This document shows, in pieces, positions 6,754-14,623 of a stretch of 46,991 bases of DNA. Made by a program: the position numbers and the translations under genes. The stretch is taken from positions 1 through 46,991 of the forward strand of contig NZ_LARW01000054.1 in assembly GCF_000971055.1 (NCBI RefSeq), read 5' to 3'. The DNA is from Sphingomonas sp. SRS2 (GTDB taxonomy: Bacteria; Pseudomonadota; Alphaproteobacteria; Sphingomonadales; Sphingomonadaceae). Within the stretch, counting starts at the first letter, position 1. Each line of letters begins with the position of its first letter. Below the pieces are notes generated by a model. That model was not told the DNA's origin, did not search any database, and saw nothing but the letters and a program-made list of their open reading frames with translations.

Positions 6754-7122
6754 ATGCGACGCGACTCGGACCTTATCCGCGCGATCCTCTTGGCCATTGA
6801 GAATGAGGATCGCTGCGAAGTTCTACGTATGCCCGACATCAATGGCTACGACGATGAAACCGTGCATTTCCATGCTCGCCTGCTCGTCGAGAAGGGCTTT
6901 TTAAAAACCTACTTCCCCGATCGGGCGGGAAGGCAGCCTTGGACCTGCATACGCTTGACCTGGGAGGGTTACGATTTTCTGGACGCGATACGCGACCCGG
7001 TCGTTTGGCGCTGGGTGAAGCATTCAGCGGCTAAGGTGGGCAGTTGGTCGATTGAGACCTTGGCGGCCATCGCCAAGTCGATGATCCTCGCGAAGGTGGA
7101 GGCTTTGGGCCTAACCGCCTGA
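6754..7122 (+). CDS. DUF2513 domain protein
   Basis: A 122-residue protein matching DUF2513 over nearly its full length: RRDSDLIRAILLAIEN at the start, FHARLLVEKGFLK in the middle, and RLTWEGYDFLDAIRDPVVW near residue 70, the most typical stretch. The fold resembles a winged helix, and members are common in prophages and integrative elements; the function is unknown. It is divergent from the transposase and shares an intergenic region with it. The recombinase gene follows closely, so the two are probably co-transcribed. Confidence 0.85.
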   Translation: MRRDSDLIRAILLAIENEDRCEVLRMPDINGYDDETVHFHARLLVEKGFLKTYFPDRAGRQPWTCIRLTWEGYDFLDAIRDPVVWRWVKHSAAKVGSWSIETLAAIAKSMILAKVEALGLTA

Positions 7123-7152
7123 GTGCCGTCCGCGCCTGGTCAGGAGAGCGCG

Positions 7153-8676
7153 ATGGGTACGGGCATGCTGGTGAAAGCTGCGCAATATGTGCGCATGTCC
7201 ACCGACAAGCAGATATATTCGACAGTGAACCAGATGGCTTCGATCGGAAGCTACGCCATGGCGCACGGTTTTGAGATCGTCCGAACCTACGCCGACGAGG
7301 GGCGAAGCGGCCTTCGCATCAAGGGGCGGGCCGCGCTCCAGGAAATGCTGCGCGACGTGTTGTCCGGCGAGCCAGGCTACCAGGCCATCCTCGTGTTTGA
7401 TGTCAGCCGTTGGGGTCGCTTCCAAGATACCGACGAGAGTGCCCATTATGAGTTTCTGTGCCGCAGCTCAGGCGTTCAGGTCCATTACTGTGCTGAGGGC
7501 TTTGACAATGATGGGAGCTTGGCGAGCGCCATCGTCAAAAACCTCCGGCGCGCCATGGCTGGCGAATATAGCCGGGATTTGTCGGCTAAGGTCTGGGCTG
7601 CTCAATGTCGCTTGGTCTCGATGGGCTACAAGATGGGCGGTGTTGCAGGCTATGGCCTCGCACGCCTGCTTGTTGATCAGACGGGGCGCCCTAAGCAAAT
7701 CCTCGCCCGCGGCGAGCATAAGAGCATCGCCAGCGATCGGGTGCTTCTGATTCCCGGCGAAGCCGCCGAGGTCGCGACGGTCAGGCGCATCTTTCGCTTG
7801 GCGTCTCGGGGAAAATCGAACCGAGCAATCGCCGAGACGCTCAATCAAGATGGAATACCGGGACCGGTCATCGATCGCTGGGATCAGAACACCGTACGTC
7901 AGATGCTGAAAGCAGAGCGATACGTCGGCAGTTATGTTTATAACAAGCGATCGGCCAAGCTCGGTGCTGGCTATGTGTTCAATCCGCAAGCAGCCTGGGT
8001 GAAGCGAGAAAAGGCATTTCAACCGATCGTCTCTGCGCAATTGTTCAGCAAGGTTCAGCGCATGAAAAGAGGGGCTGCTGCGGGATATTCGGACGACGCA
8101 CTCAAAAACCACCTGCGATCACTAGCCGCAAAGCATGGGCATCTCAGCAGTGAGATAATCGACGCGGCACCAGGCCCTGCTTCGAAGACCTATTCTTATC
8201 GTTTCGGCAGCCTTGCAAAGGCTTACGCTGCAGTCGGCTATGATCCCGCCAATGCGGAGCGTCCAACAGATGCGCGGGCGATCTTCGCCAAAAACGTCGT
8301 AGACCTATTGAGGAACCAAGAGATCGCAGTCTCCGTCGCGCCGACGCAGCAGCTGACGATCGAGGGCCGATATGTGCTGGCGCCAAGTGTTTGCCGCGTT
8401 CGGCGGATCGGGCAGCGCGATTATTGGGCGATCAAACAGCCTCGATCGGCCGGCATAGATTTTGTCATCGCCGCTTTCATGCGGGGCGCTTGCAGGGACG
8501 CTGTCTATCTCGTGCCTATTTCGCGATTTGGGAAATCGCGCAAGATCGAGATAAGCGCCGGATCTAACCAGATGTCAGATTACGAAGTCTGGAACTTCGA
8601 GTTTTTGGTAGACATGATCCGATGGCATGGGCGAGAGCGGCGACCGGTCAGTCTTTCCGCGCCTCCAGATCGCTGA
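7153..8676 (+). CDS. Serine recombinase (site-specific integrase)
   Basis: A 507-residue recombinase. Residues 8-150 are the resolvase domain: KAAQYVRMSTDKQ with the catalytic Ser at about residue 16, YADEGRSG, and the loop FDVSRWGRF. Residues about 170-290 are the recombinase DNA-binding domain (GYGLARLLVDQTG, then ATVRRIFRLASRGKSNRAIA and a helix ending QMLKAERYVGSYVYN). Residues about 325-375 (ALKNHLRSLAAKHG ... YRFGSLAKAYAAVGYDP) look like a homing-endonuclease-associated repeat. The zinc ribbon of large serine integrases is not seen. GGAGAG before ATG 7153 decides the start over a GTG at 7123. The 3' end overlaps ubiK by 29 bp, tail to tail. Confidence 0.9.
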   Translation: MGTGMLVKAAQYVRMSTDKQIYSTVNQMASIGSYAMAHGFEIVRTYADEGRSGLRIKGRAALQEMLRDVLSGEPGYQAILVFDVSRWGRFQDTDESAHYEFLCRSSGVQVHYCAEGFDNDGSLASAIVKNLRRAMAGEYSRDLSAKVWAAQCRLVSMGYKMGGVAGYGLARLLVDQTGRPKQILARGEHKSIASDRVLLIPGEAAEVATVRRIFRLASRGKSNRAIAETLNQDGIPGPVIDRWDQNTVRQMLKAERYVGSYVYNKRSAKLGAGYVFNPQAAWVKREKAFQPIVSAQLFSKVQRMKRGAAAGYSDDALKNHLRSLAAKHGHLSSEIIDAAPGPASKTYSYRFGSLAKAYAAVGYDPANAERPTDARAIFAKNVVDLLRNQEIAVSVAPTQQLTIEGRYVLAPSVCRVRRIGQRDYWAIKQPRSAGIDFVIAAFMRGACRDAVYLVPISRFGKSRKIEISAGSNQMSDYEVWNFEFLVDMIRWHGRERRPVSLSAPPDR

Positions 8677-8893
8677 GTTTCGCTTTGAGGGCTTCGGCCT
8701 CATCACGTGCCGCTGCGGCCATCGCCTTGATCGCCTCGAACTCCTCGCGGCTAACCAGGTCGAGGCCACCGATCCATTCTTTGGCCCGCTCTTTGAACGC
8801 GCCCTCTGCCTCGCGGCCCATGCCGGCCAACGTCCCGGCAGCGCCATTCATCATCTTCACGAAGTCGTCGAACAGACGGTTTTCCGACTGCAT
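8648..8893 (-). CDS. ubiK: UbiK-type accessory factor (BMFP domain)
   Basis: An 81-residue protein, MQSENRLFDDFVKMMNGAAG at the N-terminus, then an amphipathic helix and a C-terminal coiled coil (REEFEAIKAMAAAARDEAEA LKAKLSDLE). This is the standard BMFP/UbiK layout. UbiK helps the soluble ubiquinone-synthesis complex, and related proteins bind membranes. GGGAG precedes the chosen ATG; a GTG or ATG 7 codons upstream is less likely. Its 3' end overlaps the recombinase gene, which marks the likely island junction. The downstream end therefore may have been rebuilt by integration. Confidence 0.8.
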   Translation of the reverse strand: MQSENRLFDDFVKMMNGAAGTLAGMGREAEGAFKERAKEWIGGLDLVSREEFEAIKAMAAAARDEAEALKAKLSDLEARKD

Positions 8894-8915
8894 GGTATTT
8901 CTCCCGCGCTCCAAG

Positions 8916-9473
8916 CTATTGAATTACGATCGTCGTCCCACCGGGAGACTGAATGACGGAAAAGCCGTTTGGATTAAGCCGGTGCACGTCCCAATTCAGA
9001 AGGCTAGCGAATATCAGCCACGCCAAATAAGGAAGCATCAGCAGCCCGGCCAGCGGCCGGATCCGCCAGAACGCGACTGTGGTCACCGAACCCCAAAGCA
9101 AGATCGCTACGATCAAGCCTAAGGCCAGCATAATCCGGTGCAGGGCGAAGAAGACGGGGGACCAGGCAAGATTGAGACCCAGCTGGATGAGAAACAGCGC
9201 GATGGCGATGCTGCGACCTTTGGCTCCGCGCGCATTGAGGATCAGCGCTAACGCTAGCCCCATCAAGATGTAAAGGATCGACCAGGCCATACCAAAAGCC
9301 CATCCCGGCGGCATAAACGCGGGCTTGTTCAGCGCGTCGAACCAAGGGTTGCCGTAGCCCGAGTTGGAAAGCCGGCCCGACAGCAGACCCAAAAGCAGTA
9401 TCCCTGGGACGATGATTATCGCCCATCGCAGATAAGCTGTGCGAAGCTGCCGCGAGGATGCAAGTTCAGCCAT
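8916..9473 (-). CDS. tspO: TspO/MBR family membrane protein
   Basis: A 185-residue protein with five hydrophobic helices, the size and layout of bacterial TspO. The family hallmark is visible: NPWFDALNKPAFMPPGWAF around residues 42-60, followed by WSILYILMG, and LNLAWSPVFFALHR near residue 120. TspO proteins bind tetrapyrroles and are linked to stress and photosynthesis control in alphaproteobacteria. The C-terminal 25 residues extend beyond the last helix. The start overlaps the tlyA stop by 8 bp (ATGGCTGA), and GAGGAGG precedes it inside tlyA, so translation is coupled. Confidence 0.88.
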   Translation of the reverse strand: MAELASSRQLRTAYLRWAIIIVPGILLLGLLSGRLSNSGYGNPWFDALNKPAFMPPGWAFGMAWSILYILMGLALALILNARGAKGRSIAIALFLIQLGLNLAWSPVFFALHRIMLALGLIVAILLWGSVTTVAFWRIRPLAGLLMLPYLAWLIFASLLNWDVHRLNPNGFSVIQSPGGTTIVIQ

Positions 9474-10233
9474 GTTGCTCCTCCTCGTGCTGCCCGGTGG
9501 GCAGAGTAGCGCCGATAAGAAACTCGACATTGCCCTCCGGCCCCGTGATCGGGCTGGGCGTGACGCCGGAGACTACCCATCCTTGCAAAGACAGCCAATC
9601 CGCCACCTCATCGCACACCCGTTCATGGACTGCGGGATCGCGGACAACGCCGCCCTTCCCCACTTCGCCGCGCCCGGCTTCGAATTGGGGCTTGATCAGC
9701 GCGACGAGACGGGCGCCGGGCTTCGCGAAACTCAGCGGCGCAACGAGTACCTTGGCGAGCGAAATGAAACTCGCGTCGCACACGATTATGTCGACCTGCT
9801 CGGGAATATGGTCGGCGGTGAGATGCCGGGCGTTCGTCTTTTCATGGACGATCACGCGATCGTCCTGACGAAGTTTCCACGCCAGCTGATTGGTGCCGGA
9901 ATCGACCGCATAGACCCGCGCGGCACCGTTCGTCAGCAGCACATCCGTAAAGCCGCCGGTCGATGATCCGACGTCAATCCCGACTGCGCCATCGACACTC
10001 CAGCCAAATTGCGTGAGCCCATGCGCGAGCTTTACTCCGCCGCGCGATACCCATGGATGGTCCCGGCCCCGGATCTCGATCGGGGCATCGGGCTTTAACG
10101 CCTGACCCGCCTTTTCGATTTTGCGCTCCCCGGAAAAAACTAGGCCCGCGAGGATCAGCGCCTGGCCCTTCGAGCGGCTCTCGACAAGACCGCGATCGAC
10201 GAGCATTTGATCGGCACGGATACCAGCCGCCAT
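9466..10233 (-). CDS. tlyA: TlyA family rRNA (cytidine-2'-O)-methyltransferase
   Basis: A 255-residue protein: an S4 RNA-binding domain at residues 1-65 (RADQMLVDRGLVESRSKGQA LILAGLVFSG) and a Rossmann methyltransferase domain with the SAM motif GIDVGSSTGGFTDVLL near residue 85, DIIVCDASFISL near 150 and KPQFEAGRGEVGKGGVVRD near 185. This order is diagnostic for TlyA, which methylates 16S and 23S rRNA with SAM; older names call it hemolysin. The start follows AAGG and lies 17 nt from the tRNA-Val gene, downstream of it. It overlaps tspO. Confidence 0.92.
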   Translation of the reverse strand: MAAGIRADQMLVDRGLVESRSKGQALILAGLVFSGERKIEKAGQALKPDAPIEIRGRDHPWVSRGGVKLAHGLTQFGWSVDGAVGIDVGSSTGGFTDVLLTNGAARVYAVDSGTNQLAWKLRQDDRVIVHEKTNARHLTADHIPEQVDIIVCDASFISLAKVLVAPLSFAKPGARLVALIKPQFEAGRGEVGKGGVVRDPAVHERVCDEVADWLSLQGWVVSGVTPSPITGPEGNVEFLIGATLPTGQHEEEQHG

Positions 10234-10250
10234 CGTCGCCTTTCAGGGAT

Positions 10251-10325
10251 TGGTGGGCGGTGACGGGATCGAACCGCCGACCCGCTCGGTGTAAACGAGC
10301 CGCTCTACCGCTGAGCTAACCGCCC
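10251..10325 (-). tRNA. tRNA-Val (UAC)
   Basis: On the minus strand a 75-nt cloverleaf: acceptor starts GGGCGGT and ends ACCGCCC with ACCA encoded, the D-arm carries TTAGCTCAGCGGTAGAG, anticodon stem GCTCG/CGAGC with loop TTTACAC (anticodon UAC), and T-loop TTCGATC. All stems pair. Confidence 0.95.
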
Positions 10326-10575
10326 ACTTCGACTCTTGAAATACAGCCTCAGTCCACATGTGCAAGAGGCATGAACCTCGACAGCCAGCACCACCATTAT
10401 GGAACGAGCGAAGCCGGCAGAAATTGGGCCGATAGCCGCTTGGCGGGTTTTAATTAAAATCAACAAAACAGCTGCCGTTGCTGCTCCGCTCTGTTGATCC
10501 AACCTGGCCAAAGTCGAAATCCGGGATGGTATCAGATATTGTTCGTAGATCGGTCGCGCCCGTGAGGGCGAACCA

Positions 10576-12117
10576 TTACGGCGCTTCGACGTTCACGGCT
10601 TTGGACAGGAAATGTGCGGCAGCGGCCGGCGTTCGCTTGTCCACGCTACGGTCGACCAGATAATTGGCGCGGCGCATCAACTGGATGTCGATCCGGTCAG
10701 CCAATGGCGACAAAGCGCCGATCAGCCGCGCATTGCGGGCCTGACCAGGCGCGACCAACAGCAGCGCGTCATAGCGCGGCATCGCCCCGCGTGGATCGGT
10801 GAGGACTCGAAGCCCGTCGGCCGCAATCCGGCCATCCGAGGAGAAGGCGCTGATGACGTCCACGTCTCCGCCTTGCAGCGCCTTGTACATGAAGGTCGGA
10901 CTATAGGCCCGCGTCGACTTGAACACCAAGGGATAGGCCTGCTTCACGGCCCGCCATTCGGGCTTTTCGAGAAACTCCAGATCGGTGCCCAGCTTCAGCG
11001 ATGGCGCCACCTTCGCGAGATCCTCAATCGAACCGATATGAAGGTGCCTGGCATCCGCGCCACGCATCGCGAAGGCATAGGCATTTTCAAAGCCGAGCTG
11101 CCCCACGAGACGCACGCCTCCCGTATCACGCAGCCAATGATCGATCGCCGGAATCATGCGCGACGGCGGAAGCGTATCGCTCCGGCGCATTTCGTTGGTC
11201 CAGAGCGTACCGGCATATTCGACATAGACGTCGACATCGTCGCTCCGCAATGCGCGATAGATGACGGCCGATCCCAATCCCGTTCGATAGCGCACCGAAA
11301 AGCCCGCGCCCTCCAGCCGGGATCCGATCAGCTGCGCCAATATATATTGCTCGGAGAAATTCTTCGCGCCCACGGTGATCGTGACCGGCCTCGCCACGAC
11401 CACCGGCGCGAGAGCCGTGGCGACCGCAACCGCCAGAACCCCCACACCGATCGCTATCGGCACCGGCTCGCGGTTCGTGACACCGCGCTCCACCAGCGCC
11501 AAGAGCATGTCGACCGCCAGCGCGAGCATCGCCGCGAGAAGGCATCCTGCAAGCACGAGCGACCAGTTCTGGGTTTGCAGCCCGGCAAAGATCGGATCGC
11601 CAAGGCTTTGCTGGCCCACCGTGGTCGATAGCGTCGCGGCACCAATGGTCCACACCATCGCGGTGCGGATACCCGCCATCAGAATCGGCGCGACCAGCGG
11701 TGCTTCCACCCACCACAGTTTCTGGCGCGCCGTCATGCCAACGCCGTCGGCGGCCTCGAGAATGGCGGGGTCGAGCGACTTCAATCCCGTCACGCCGTTT
11801 CGAAGCACCGGAAGAACGGCATAGAGCGACAGCGCCAGCAGGGCCGGCAGGAATCCCAGCGCGGGGATCGCCCGGCCGACCAGGGTCGAGAGCCACAATA
11901 AAACGGGATAGAACAGCGCAAGGAGCGCCAGCGCCGGAATGGTCTGGATGATTCCGGCAAGCGCAAGGCTGATTCGCGCGACCGATGGCGTGCGCGCAGA
12001 GAGCAGGATCAGCGGCAGGGCGATCGCTAGTCCCAGGAGCATCGCCGCGGCCGCCAGAAGCAGATGCGCGGCGAGATCGGGGATCAGATCAACGAGGAGC
12101 GCAGCGACGTCAGCCAT
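10576..12117 (-). CDS. Osmolyte ABC transporter permease/substrate-binding fusion
   Basis: A 513-residue inner-membrane protein. Residues about 1-210 are a ProW/OpuCB-type permease with about six helices and the EAA loop (LEAADGVGMTARQKLWWVEAPLVAPILMAG is split here only for reading: LEAADGVGMT, then LWWVEAPLVAP). Residues about 230-513 form an OpuAC-type binding domain facing the periplasm: TVGAKNFSEQYILAQLIG, then YRTGLGSAVIYRAL, DVYVEYAGTLWTNE and ALQGGDVDVISAFSSDGRI. Fused forms are known for glycine betaine, choline and carnitine uptake. Its ATG overlaps the ATPase stop by 8 bp. The last residues lack a partner gene downstream. Confidence 0.88.
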   Translation of the reverse strand: MADVAALLVDLIPDLAAHLLLAAAAMLLGLAIALPLILLSARTPSVARISLALAGIIQTIPALALLALFYPVLLWLSTLVGRAIPALGFLPALLALSLYAVLPVLRNGVTGLKSLDPAILEAADGVGMTARQKLWWVEAPLVAPILMAGIRTAMVWTIGAATLSTTVGQQSLGDPIFAGLQTQNWSLVLAGCLLAAMLALAVDMLLALVERGVTNREPVPIAIGVGVLAVAVATALAPVVVARPVTITVGAKNFSEQYILAQLIGSRLEGAGFSVRYRTGLGSAVIYRALRSDDVDVYVEYAGTLWTNEMRRSDTLPPSRMIPAIDHWLRDTGGVRLVGQLGFENAYAFAMRGADARHLHIGSIEDLAKVAPSLKLGTDLEFLEKPEWRAVKQAYPLVFKSTRAYSPTFMYKALQGGDVDVISAFSSDGRIAADGLRVLTDPRGAMPRYDALLLVAPGQARNARLIGALSPLADRIDIQLMRRANYLVDRSVDKRTPAAAAHFLSKAVNVEAP

Positions 12118-12883
12118 CAACAAGCCCTGCCAATCGGCGCGCCTGTTCGCGGGGCACCGCGATCAGCGCTTCGGCCTCCAGTCCACCGGCGCCATTGAGC
12201 AGGGCACGCGGGCTGGCATCCGCGACGATCCGCCCCCGCCGCATTATCAAGATCCGATCGGCCAGCAACAACGCCTCGGCCATGTCGTGGGTGACGATAA
12301 TCGTCGTCAGACTGAGCTGATCGTGCAGGTGCCTGACCCGATTGCCGAGCGCGGCGCGGGTGAGCGGATCGAGCGCGCCGAAAGGCTCGTCCATCAACAG
12401 CAGGCGCGCTTCGGGCGCAAGGGCCCGTGCGATGCCGACCCGTTGTCCCTGCCCGCCGGACAGCGAGTCGGGCCGGCGCGACGCCATTGCCGGGTCGAGA
12501 CCGACCAGCCGTAGCATTTCGGCGATCCGCTCGGGGGCGCTCGTCTGGCCGAGCAATCTGAGGCCGATACCGACATTCTCGCCGACACTGAGATGTGGGA
12601 AGAGGCCAACCGACTGAAAGACATAGCCGATGCGGCGGCGCAGTTCGTACGCTTCGCCTTCGCCCACCGGGCGACCGTTGAGGGAAACGGTACCCGTGTC
12701 GGGCTCCTGCAGCCGATTTATCATCTTCAGCATGGTCGACTTGCCCGAGCCAGACTCGCCGACCAGCGCGACGAAACTGCCGCCAGCAATATCCAGCGTT
12801 ACCGAGTCCACCGCCGTCGCGTCGCCGTAGATTCGCGTGACATCGGCGAAACCGACCGAAGGACCCTGGAGAATCGCAGACAT
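12110..12883 (-). CDS. Osmolyte ABC transporter ATP-binding protein (ProV/OpuCA type)
   Basis: A 257-residue ATPase: Walker A GESGSGKST near residue 41, Q-loop YVFQSVGLFPHL, signature SLSGGQGQRVGIARAL, Walker B LLLMDEPFGALDP and H-loop IVTHDMAEAL. Similarity covers only the NBD; the CBS pair seen in some OpuCA proteins is absent. Together with the following fusion gene it forms a complete importer, probably for quaternary-amine osmolytes. The frame is open to 13150 but the family starts at MSAILQGPSVGFADVTRIYG, so I chose 12883. No strong ribosome-binding site is visible. Confidence 0.88.
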   Translation of the reverse strand: MSAILQGPSVGFADVTRIYGDATAVDSVTLDIAGGSFVALVGESGSGKSTMLKMINRLQEPDTGTVSLNGRPVGEGEAYELRRRIGYVFQSVGLFPHLSVGENVGIGLRLLGQTSAPERIAEMLRLVGLDPAMASRRPDSLSGGQGQRVGIARALAPEARLLLMDEPFGALDPLTRAALGNRVRHLHDQLSLTTIIVTHDMAEALLLADRILIMRRGRIVADASPRALLNGAGGLEAEALIAVPREQARRLAGLVDG

Positions 12884-12995
12884 TCCCGAAGCTTGGTTGA
12901 ACTGCCCGGTCAGGTCAAATCCGCAACCCGGCCGGCACACGCGGGAACAAAGGCCAACGCCGCGGCGTCTTCCCGCGAATGACGGGAGATAAGGA

Positions 12996-13604
12996 ATGCC
13001 GCTCAAGGCCATTGCGATCAACTGCACGCTGAAAGCGGATGCCGGCACCCCATCCTCGACAGATGCGATGATCGCGGTCCTGAGGAAAGCCTTTGCCGAC
13101 CGTGATGTGACGCTGACCGAAACCATTCGCGTCGCTGCACTGGACATCAAGCCGGGCGTCTCGTCCGACGAGGGCGACGGCGACGAATGGCCGGCGCTAC
13201 GCGCGAAGATCCTCGATCATGATATCCTCATCTTCGGAGGCCCGATCTGGATGGGCCAGGTCAGCAGCGTCGCCAAGCGGATAATGGAGCGGATGGACGC
13301 CTTCCTGTCCGAAACCGACGAGCGGGGCCGGATGCCGAGCTATGGCAAGGTCGTGGTTGCGGCGATCGTGGGCAATGAGGATGGCGCGCATTTTTCCTCT
13401 GCGCAGATTTTCCAGGCGCTCAGCGATGTCGGCTGGACTATCCCGCCGGTGGCCGCCTGTTATTGGGTCGGCGAGGCAATGGGCTCAGTCGATTTCCAGG
13501 ACTTGAAGGCGACGCCAACGAAGGTCACGGAAACCGCGAAGATGGTCGCCGGAAACGCCGCGCATCTGGCCGGCCTGCTCAAATCATCACCTTTTCCGGA
13601 CTGA
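12996..13604 (+). CDS. Flavodoxin-family NAD(P)H-dependent oxidoreductase
   Basis: A 202-residue protein with the WrbA/flavodoxin fold: KAIAINCTLK starts the first strand, ILIFGGPIWMGQVSSVAKRI MERMDAF (the P-loop-like 'GP.W....' FMN-binding loop) lies at about residues 78-105, and KVVVAAIVGNEDGA is the third strand. Such enzymes bind FMN and reduce quinones or act in redox balance. GGGAGATAAGGA precedes the ATG. It is divergent from the transporter genes and 61 nt upstream of egtD, so it may share a promoter with the ergothioneine genes. Confidence 0.8.
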   Translation: MPLKAIAINCTLKADAGTPSSTDAMIAVLRKAFADRDVTLTETIRVAALDIKPGVSSDEGDGDEWPALRAKILDHDILIFGGPIWMGQVSSVAKRIMERMDAFLSETDERGRMPSYGKVVVAAIVGNEDGAHFSSAQIFQALSDVGWTIPPVAACYWVGEAMGSVDFQDLKATPTKVTETAKMVAGNAAHLAGLLKSSPFPD

Positions 13605-13665
13605 TCGCTCGCGCGATCGAACCATCGGACGGCAAGCTGCTCAACGCGGCTGGGAGAAGAACCGC

Positions 13666-14622
13666 ATGTCGGAAATGATGATCGAACTGCTCGATGATTT
13701 CGGCCGCGCCGCCGTCGATGGCCTCGGCCAACCACGTAAGACTATTCCCGCGCGGTTCTTCTACGACCGGCGTGGATCGGAATTGTTCGAGGAGATCACC
13801 CGGCTCCCCGAATATTATCCGACACGGACCGAGCGGGCGCTGCTCATGGCGCATTCCGCCGACATCGCGCGCCTGACCGGCGTCGGCCACAGCGTTGTCG
13901 AGTTTGGCTCGGGATCGTCCGCGAAGACCCCGATCCTCCTCGATGCGGTCCGCCCGGCGGCCTATGTACCGATCGACATATCGGCCGATTTCCTGAAGGA
14001 CTCGTCCCAGCAGATCGCCGCCGCCTATCCAGATATCCGCGTGCGTCCTCTGGCCGGCAATTTCACGGCACCGATCGCGCTTCCCAACGATCTCGACGGC
14101 CCACTTATCGGCTTTTTCCCGGGCTCGACGATCGGTAATTTTGCGCATCCTGCCGCGGTCGATCTTCTGAGGTCCTTCCGCGCGACGCTCGGCACCGACG
14201 CCAGGCTGGTGATCGGGATCGACACCCGCAAGAATCCGCGCCTGCTGGAGGCCGCCTATGATGATGCGGCAGGCGTGACCGCGCAATTCAACCTGAACAT
14301 GCTGCACCGCATGAACCGCGAGCTGGACGGGACGATCGACATCGAGGATTTCGAGCATCGGGTGCAGTGGCACAATGCGCTCGGCAGGATCGAGATGCAT
14401 CTGGAGTCAGTCCGAGACATTGAGTTCCGCGTCGCCGGCCGACGCTTTTCGATGCGGGCCGGTGAGACCATCCACACCGAGAACAGCTACAAATACAGCG
14501 TCGAGGAGGCGCGGCTGCTCGCGCGCAGCGCGGGATGGGAGCCGGTCGCCTATTGGACCGATTGCGACGCCATGTTCGGCCTCCATGTCTGGCAGGCGAC
14601 CGCGCGGGGCATCGAGCCCTGA
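13666..14622 (+). CDS. egtD: L-histidine N-alpha-methyltransferase (EgtD)
   Basis: A 318-residue SAM methyltransferase. The family signatures are in order: KTIPARFFYDRRGSELFEEI near residue 25, LPEYYPTRTE, VVEFGSGSSAKT (SAM loop) near residue 80, YVPIDISADFL, GFFPGSTIGNF near residue 150 and SYKYSVEEARLLARSAGW near the end. EgtD trimethylates histidine to hercynine, the first step of ergothioneine synthesis. GGGAGAAG precedes the ATG. The stop is one base before the egtB start, so the pair is co-translated. Confidence 0.93.
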   Translation: MSEMMIELLDDFGRAAVDGLGQPRKTIPARFFYDRRGSELFEEITRLPEYYPTRTERALLMAHSADIARLTGVGHSVVEFGSGSSAKTPILLDAVRPAAYVPIDISADFLKDSSQQIAAAYPDIRVRPLAGNFTAPIALPNDLDGPLIGFFPGSTIGNFAHPAAVDLLRSFRATLGTDARLVIGIDTRKNPRLLEAAYDDAAGVTAQFNLNMLHRMNRELDGTIDIEDFEHRVQWHNALGRIEMHLESVRDIEFRVAGRRFSMRAGETIHTENSYKYSVEEARLLARSAGWEPVAYWTDCDAMFGLHVWQATARGIEP

Positions 14623-14623
14623 C

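Noticed and set aside
13579-14400. 273-codon frame antisense to egtD
   Set aside because: egtD is fully supported by its motifs; the antisense frame is a shadow.
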